This document shows, piece after piece, positions 59,386 to 64,000 of a DNA stretch of 64,000 bases. Made by a program: the position numbers and the translations under genes. Every line of letters starts with the position of its first letter. The first letter of the stretch is position 1. Source of the stretch: DASUBV01 sp963725175 (GTDB taxonomy: Bacteria; Actinomycetota; Actinomycetes; Streptosporangiales; Streptosporangiaceae). The notes under the pieces were generated by a model. The model had not been told where the DNA came from, did not search any database, and worked only from the letters and a program-made list of their open reading frames with translations. Where the stretch lies: assembly GCA_963725175.1 (NCBI GenBank), contig CAVRXH010000006.1, positions 2,480,001 to 2,544,000 on the forward strand, in the 5' to 3' direction.

Positions 59386-62300
59386 CAGCCCAGCTCGTCC
59401 AGGCCCAGCACGCGCTGGCAGGGCTCCCCGCCGTCGGCCGGGAAGACCGTCCGCAGCACCTCATGCCGGGTCAGCACGTCACCCAGCGCCGCCTCCAGCG
59501 CGGCCCGGTCCAGGTCGCCCTCCAGCCGCACCGCGACCGAGGAGTTATAGACCGCGCTCGGGCCCTCCAGCTGGGCCACGAACCACAGCCGCCGCTGCCC
59601 GAACGACAGCGGCACCCGGCCCGTGCGCGGACGCCGGCCCATCGCCAGCCGGGCCGGACCGGCCTGGCCCAGCCACGCTGCCAGCCCGGCCGGGGTCGGC
59701 GCCGCGAACACGGCCCGCACCGGAACCTCCGCCCCGAGCACAGCCCGGATCCGGCTCGCCAGCCGCACCGCCAGCAGCGAATGCCCGCCCAGCTCAAAGA
59801 AGTCGTCTTCCGGGCCGACCTGCTCCAGGCCGAGCACGTCGGCGAACGCGCCGCAGATGATCTCCTCGGCCACGCCCTGCGGACCCCGGTCGCCCCCGGC
59901 CGCCGCGGTGGCGTAGTCCGGGTCGGGCAGGGCACTACGGTCGAGCTTGCCGTTCGGGGTCAGCGGCAGCTCGTCTAGCACGGTGATCGCGGCAGGCACC
60001 ATGTACTCGGGCAGCCGCCCGGCCGCGAACTCCCGGACTCGGCCGGCCAGTCCGCTGTCCGCGGCGGGGGCAGCTGGAACGACATACCCGGCCAGGCGGC
60101 TGCCGCCGGCCGGGTCCTCCCGGACGATGACCGCGGCACGGGTCACCTCGGGGTGAGCATCCAGGACGGCCTCGACCTCGCCCGGCTCGATCCGGAACCC
60201 CCGGATCTTCACCTGCTGGTCCGCCCGGCCGCAGAACATGAGCTGACCGTCAGGGGTCCACCGGGCCAGGTCACCGGTCCGGTACATCCGCTCCCCGGCC
60301 CCGAACGGGCACGCCACGAACTTCGACCCGGTAAGCACCGGCTGGCTCAGGTAGCCCCGGCTCAGCTGCACGCCCGCGATGTACAGCTCCCCCGGTACGC
60401 CGGGCGGCACCGGGTCGAGCCACTGGTCGAGCACGAAAACCCGCGAGTTGGCCGTCGGCGTCCCTATCGGCGGCTGACCCCCCTCCGGACCCATCACCGC
60501 CGTGACCGTGATCACCGTCGCCTCGGTCGGCCCGTAGGCATGCGTCAGCCGCCGGCCGGCCGACCAGACCGCCGCCAGCCGGCCAGGCAGCGGCTCCGAC
60601 CCCGCGATCATGCTCACGACCCGCGCCATCCGGACCGGGTCCATGACCTCCAGCAGGGACGGCACCACGCTGGCGGCCTGTACCCCGGCCCGCTCGATCA
60701 GCCCGGCCAGCGCCGCCGGATCCGACCGCTCGGCCGCCGACGCGATCACCAGCGTGCAGCCCGACATCAGCGACACCGCCACGTCCAGGACCGAGGCGTC
60801 GAAGCTGAACGACGCGAACTGCAGCATCCGCGACCCCGGCCGAGCATCAAGCGCCGGGCCCAGCGCCGCCGCCATATTCACCACGCTGGCCTGACCCACC
60901 GCGACCCCGTTGGGCCGCCCGGTCGATCCCGACGTGTAGATCACATACGCCAGCCGCCCCGCACCCGGCTCCCCGGCCGGCGGCGGTACCCCCGGCAGCG
61001 CGGCCAGTTCGGCCAGCGCCGCCGGGTCATTCAGGCAGACCACACCCGCCGAGACCGCTCCCAGCTCCCCGGCCAGGGACTCCGAGGTCACCACCAGAGT
61101 CGCGCCCGAGTCGGCGAGCATGTAGGCCAGCCGCTCATCCGGGTAGCCAGGATCCAGCGGTACGTAGGCCGCGCCGGCAAGCCAGGCGGCCACGATCGCG
61201 GTCACCATCGCCGGGCCCCGGTCCAGGCATACCCCGACGACCCGCTCCGGGCCCGCGCCCCGCCCGGCCAGCAGGCGGGCCAGTCGCGACGCCCGCGCCA
61301 TCAGCTCCCCGTAGCTGACCCGCTCGTCCCCGCACTCCACCGCCACCGCATCGGGCATCGTCGCCGCCCGATCCAGCACCAGACCCGCCAGCGACCCACC
61401 CGGCACCACCCGCGCAGTGTCATTCCACCCAGTCAGGAGCTGCGCCCGCTCCGCCGCGGCCAGCACCTGGACCTCGTGCAGCCGGGCCTGGGGGCCGGCG
61501 GCCACCGCCGCCAGCACCGCGGCGAACCGGCCGCCGAGAGCTCGCGCCGTCGCCTCGTCGAAGAGATCGGCCGCGGCCACCAGCGAGCCGCCCAGCCCGG
61601 CGGGCAGGCCCCGGTCGTCGCGGGCCTCGGTCAGGCCGATGCTCAGGTCGAACCGCGCGGTCGGTCTGCCGGTCGGCATCCGGGCCGCCTGCTGCCCCGG
61701 CAGCGCGATGGCCGCGGACGTGTTGTTCTGCACGGTCAGCAGGACCTGGAACAGGGCGTGCCGGGCGAGCGACCGTTCCGGGGCCAGGGCCTCGACCAGC
61801 CGCTCGAACGGCACGTCCTGGTGATCCAGCGCCCCGAGCCAGAACTCCCGGACCCGGCCGAGCAAATCGGTGAACGCCGGGTCACCCGACACGTCGGTCC
61901 GCAGGACCAGCGTGTTGACAAAGAACCCGACCAGGTCATCCAGCGCCTCATCGGACCGGCCCGCGATCGCGGTGCCGACCGGGATGTCCTCCCCCGCGCC
62001 CAGCTTCGACAACAGCACCGCCAGCGCCGCCTGGACCACCATGAACAGCGTGACGCCCTGCTCGCGAGTGAGCTCGGCCAGCCGGGCATGGACGTCGGCC
62101 GGGATCGCCAGCGGCACGACATGGCCACGGTGGCTGGGCATCGGCGGGCGGGGGTGGTCGGCCGGCAGGGCCAGCTCGGGCGGTGCCCCGTCCAGCGCGT
62201 CCCGCCACCAGGCCACCTGCGAGGAGAGCAGGCTGCCGGGATCGTCCTCGTCCCCGAGCAGTTCGCGCTGCCACATCGCGTAGTCGCCGTACTGCACCGG

Positions 62301-64000
62301 CAGCGGAGCCCAGCCCGGCTCCCGGCCCTGGAGCCGCGCCGCGTACGCGGTGCTGATGTCACGGGCCAGCACCCCAGTGGACCAGCCGTCGGTAGCCACG
62401 TGGTGGATCACCACCACCAGCACGTGGACCCCGGGCCCGGCCGCTAGCAGGCACATCCGCATCGGGACCTCGGCGGTCAGGTCGAACGGCGCGGCCGCCG
62501 TCTCCGCGATCAGCCCGGCTAGTTCCTCCTCCGCAACCTGGGTCACGGGCAGGACCCAGCCCAGCTCGGCCAGGTCCAGCACCCGCTGGCGCGGGTCCCC
62601 GTGGTCGGCCGGGAAGACGGTGCGCAGTACCTCGTGGCGGCCGATCACGTCGGCCAGCGCGGCCTCCAGCGCGGCGGTATCCAGGTCACCTTCCAGGCGC
62701 AGCGCGACCGGGTTGTTGTAGACCGGGCTCGGGCCCTCCATCTGGGCGATGAACCACAGCCGCTGCTGCCCAAACGACAGCGGCACCCGCTCCGGGTGGG
62801 CCTGCGGCACCAGCCGCAGCCGGGCCGGGGCAGCCCGCTGAAGCCAGGCCGCCAGCCGGGCCGGGGTCGGCGCCGCGAACACGGCCCGCACCGCGATCTC
62901 CACCCCCAGCAGCACCCGCACCCGGCTCGCCAGCCGCACCGCCAGCAGCGAATGACCCCCCAGCTCGAAGAAATCATCCGCCGGCCCCACCACATCCAGG
63001 CCCAGCACGTCAGCGAACGCGCCGCACAAGATCTCCTCAGCCACCGACTGCGGAACCCTGGCCCCGCCCGCCGCCACCGCGTAATCCGGAGCAGGCAGAG
63101 CCCGCCGGTCCAGCTTCCCGTTCACGGCCAGCGGCAGCACCCCCAGCACCACCAGGGCAGCAGGCACCATGTACTCCGGCAGCCGGGCCGCCGCGTACTC
63201 CCGCACCCTGGCCGCCAGGCCGTCGTCCTCCCCGGTCGCGGCCAGGGTCTTGTCCCCGGCCGGGTCCTCCCGAGCCGGGACCAGGTAGCCGACGAGCCGC
63301 TTGTCCCCCGGCGTGTCCTCGCGGACGATGACCGCGGCCCGGCTGATCTCCCGGTGCCCGGCCAGCACCGCCTCGACCTCACCCGGCTCGACCCGGAACC
63401 CCCGGATCTTCACCTGCTCGTCCGCCCGGCCGCAGAACACTAGCTGCCCGTCCGGGGTCCACCGGACGAGGTCCCCAGTCCGGTACATCCGCTGCCCGGC
63501 CGCGTACGGGCAGGCCACGAACCGGCCCGCGGTCAGCGACGGCCGGTAGAGATAGCCCCGGGCCAGCTGCGTCCCGGCCACATACAGCTCGCCCGCTACC
63601 CCGGCCGGGACCGGGCGCAGCCACCGGTCCAGCACGAACACCCGCGTGTTGCCGACTGGTGTCCCGACCGGGATCGTCCCGGCCCGCACCAGGCCGGCCT
63701 CGATCGGGCCGGTCACGACGCCGATGGTGGCCTCGGTCGGGCCGTAGTGGTTGAACACCCCCCGGTCCCCGGCTGCCTCGCAGACCTGAGCCAGCCAGGC
63801 CGGGTCGGCGGCCTCGCCGCCGAGGACCAGGGACCGGCCCGGCAGCACTGCGCCCGGACCGCCCGGACCGGCGCCGAGCGCGGCCAGGTGACCGGGCACC
63901 GCCTTGAGGTAATCCACTCCGTATCCGGCCAGGTACCCTGCGACGGCGACCGGGTCGGTGACCGCATCCGCGGCCAGGATGTGCAAGACCCCGCCAGTGA
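59373..64000 (-). CDS. NRPS, N-terminal section in window: A1(Asp, partial)-T1, C2-A2-T2, start of C3
   Basis: The frame is open to the right edge, so the gene begins outside the window. A1 (64000 to about 63060) lacks its first half, but visible pocket positions K, V, G, H, I, G match the Asp code in A3 and A6. T1 Ser is near 62950. C2 (about 62795-61480) has HHVATDG. A2 (about 61397-59916) reads roughly DALSMAAVIK, unassigned but perhaps aromatic, with RPNG in the A3 core motif. T2 Ser is near 59783. C3 starts near 59620 and is cut by a TGA at 59373-59375 two codons after a one-base loss near 59384-59387. All A domains keep the A10 Lys (NGKLDR). Confidence 0.9.

Overview
The window is very GC-rich with strong G/C bias at third codon positions, frequent GTG/TTG starts and GGAGG-type ribosome sites. 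Sortase/LPXTG-like signals, an orphan nitrate-sensing-type histidine kinase, many secreted propeller proteins and a large NRPS point to a filamentous actinomycete (Actinomycetota). This is read from sequence style only; no species can be named. No tRNA, rRNA, insertion sequence or CRISPR array was seen.

Region 1 (1-8.7 kb) is a catabolic and uptake locus. A peptide/oligosaccharide-type ABC importer (binding protein, two permeases, start of an ATPase; minus strand) is divergent from a ROK regulator, a NagB-like sugar-phosphate enzyme and an FAH-family hydrolase/dehydratase. An enolase-superfamily (dipeptide-epimerase-like) gene converges on them. Region 2 (8.9-22.6 kb) holds surface and regulatory genes: two large secreted proteins, an orphan sensor kinase, a class F-like sortase divergent from a small sorted lipoprotein, two linked hypothetical proteins, an ATP-grasp ligase and a frameshifted DUF1707 gene. 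Region 3 (22.7-34.7 kb) has a MarR/ABC exporter pair with a clear palindromic operator, two adjacent seven-bladed propeller proteins, a GH43-like protein and a DoxX remnant. It continues with an ECF sigma/anti-sigma operon carrying a cupredoxin and a lipoprotein with a near-identical internal duplication, a DUF998/MarR pair and a VOC protein.

Region 4 (34.8-64 kb) looks like natural-product biosynthesis. A tightly coupled operon encodes an ArsR regulator, a one-TM protein, a C39-peptidase ABC exporter and a 40-residue double-glycine, Cys-containing peptide, so it resembles a small RiPP/bacteriocin export unit. Next come a P450, an ABC exporter, a PEP-synthase/rifampin-phosphotransferase-like enzyme and a carbamoyltransferase. 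They are followed by a giant NRPS reading leftward that enters from beyond the right edge. The visible NRPS order is A(Asp)-T / C-A-T / C-A(Asp)-T / C-A-T / C-A(Ser)-T / dual E/C-like-A(Asp)-T-TE, predicting an acidic peptide ending ...Asp-X-Asp-Y-D-Ser-Asp. The spacing recalls the Asp-X-Asp-Gly region of calcium-dependent lipopeptides, although residue Y does not read as Gly.

Several genes are interrupted by apparent small indels: the NRPS twice, DUF1707, the anti-sigma factor and the tail of the gene ending at 18162. The DoxX gene has lost its middle. Either the assembly has indel errors or several genes are decaying. This should be settled before the NRPS is judged functional.
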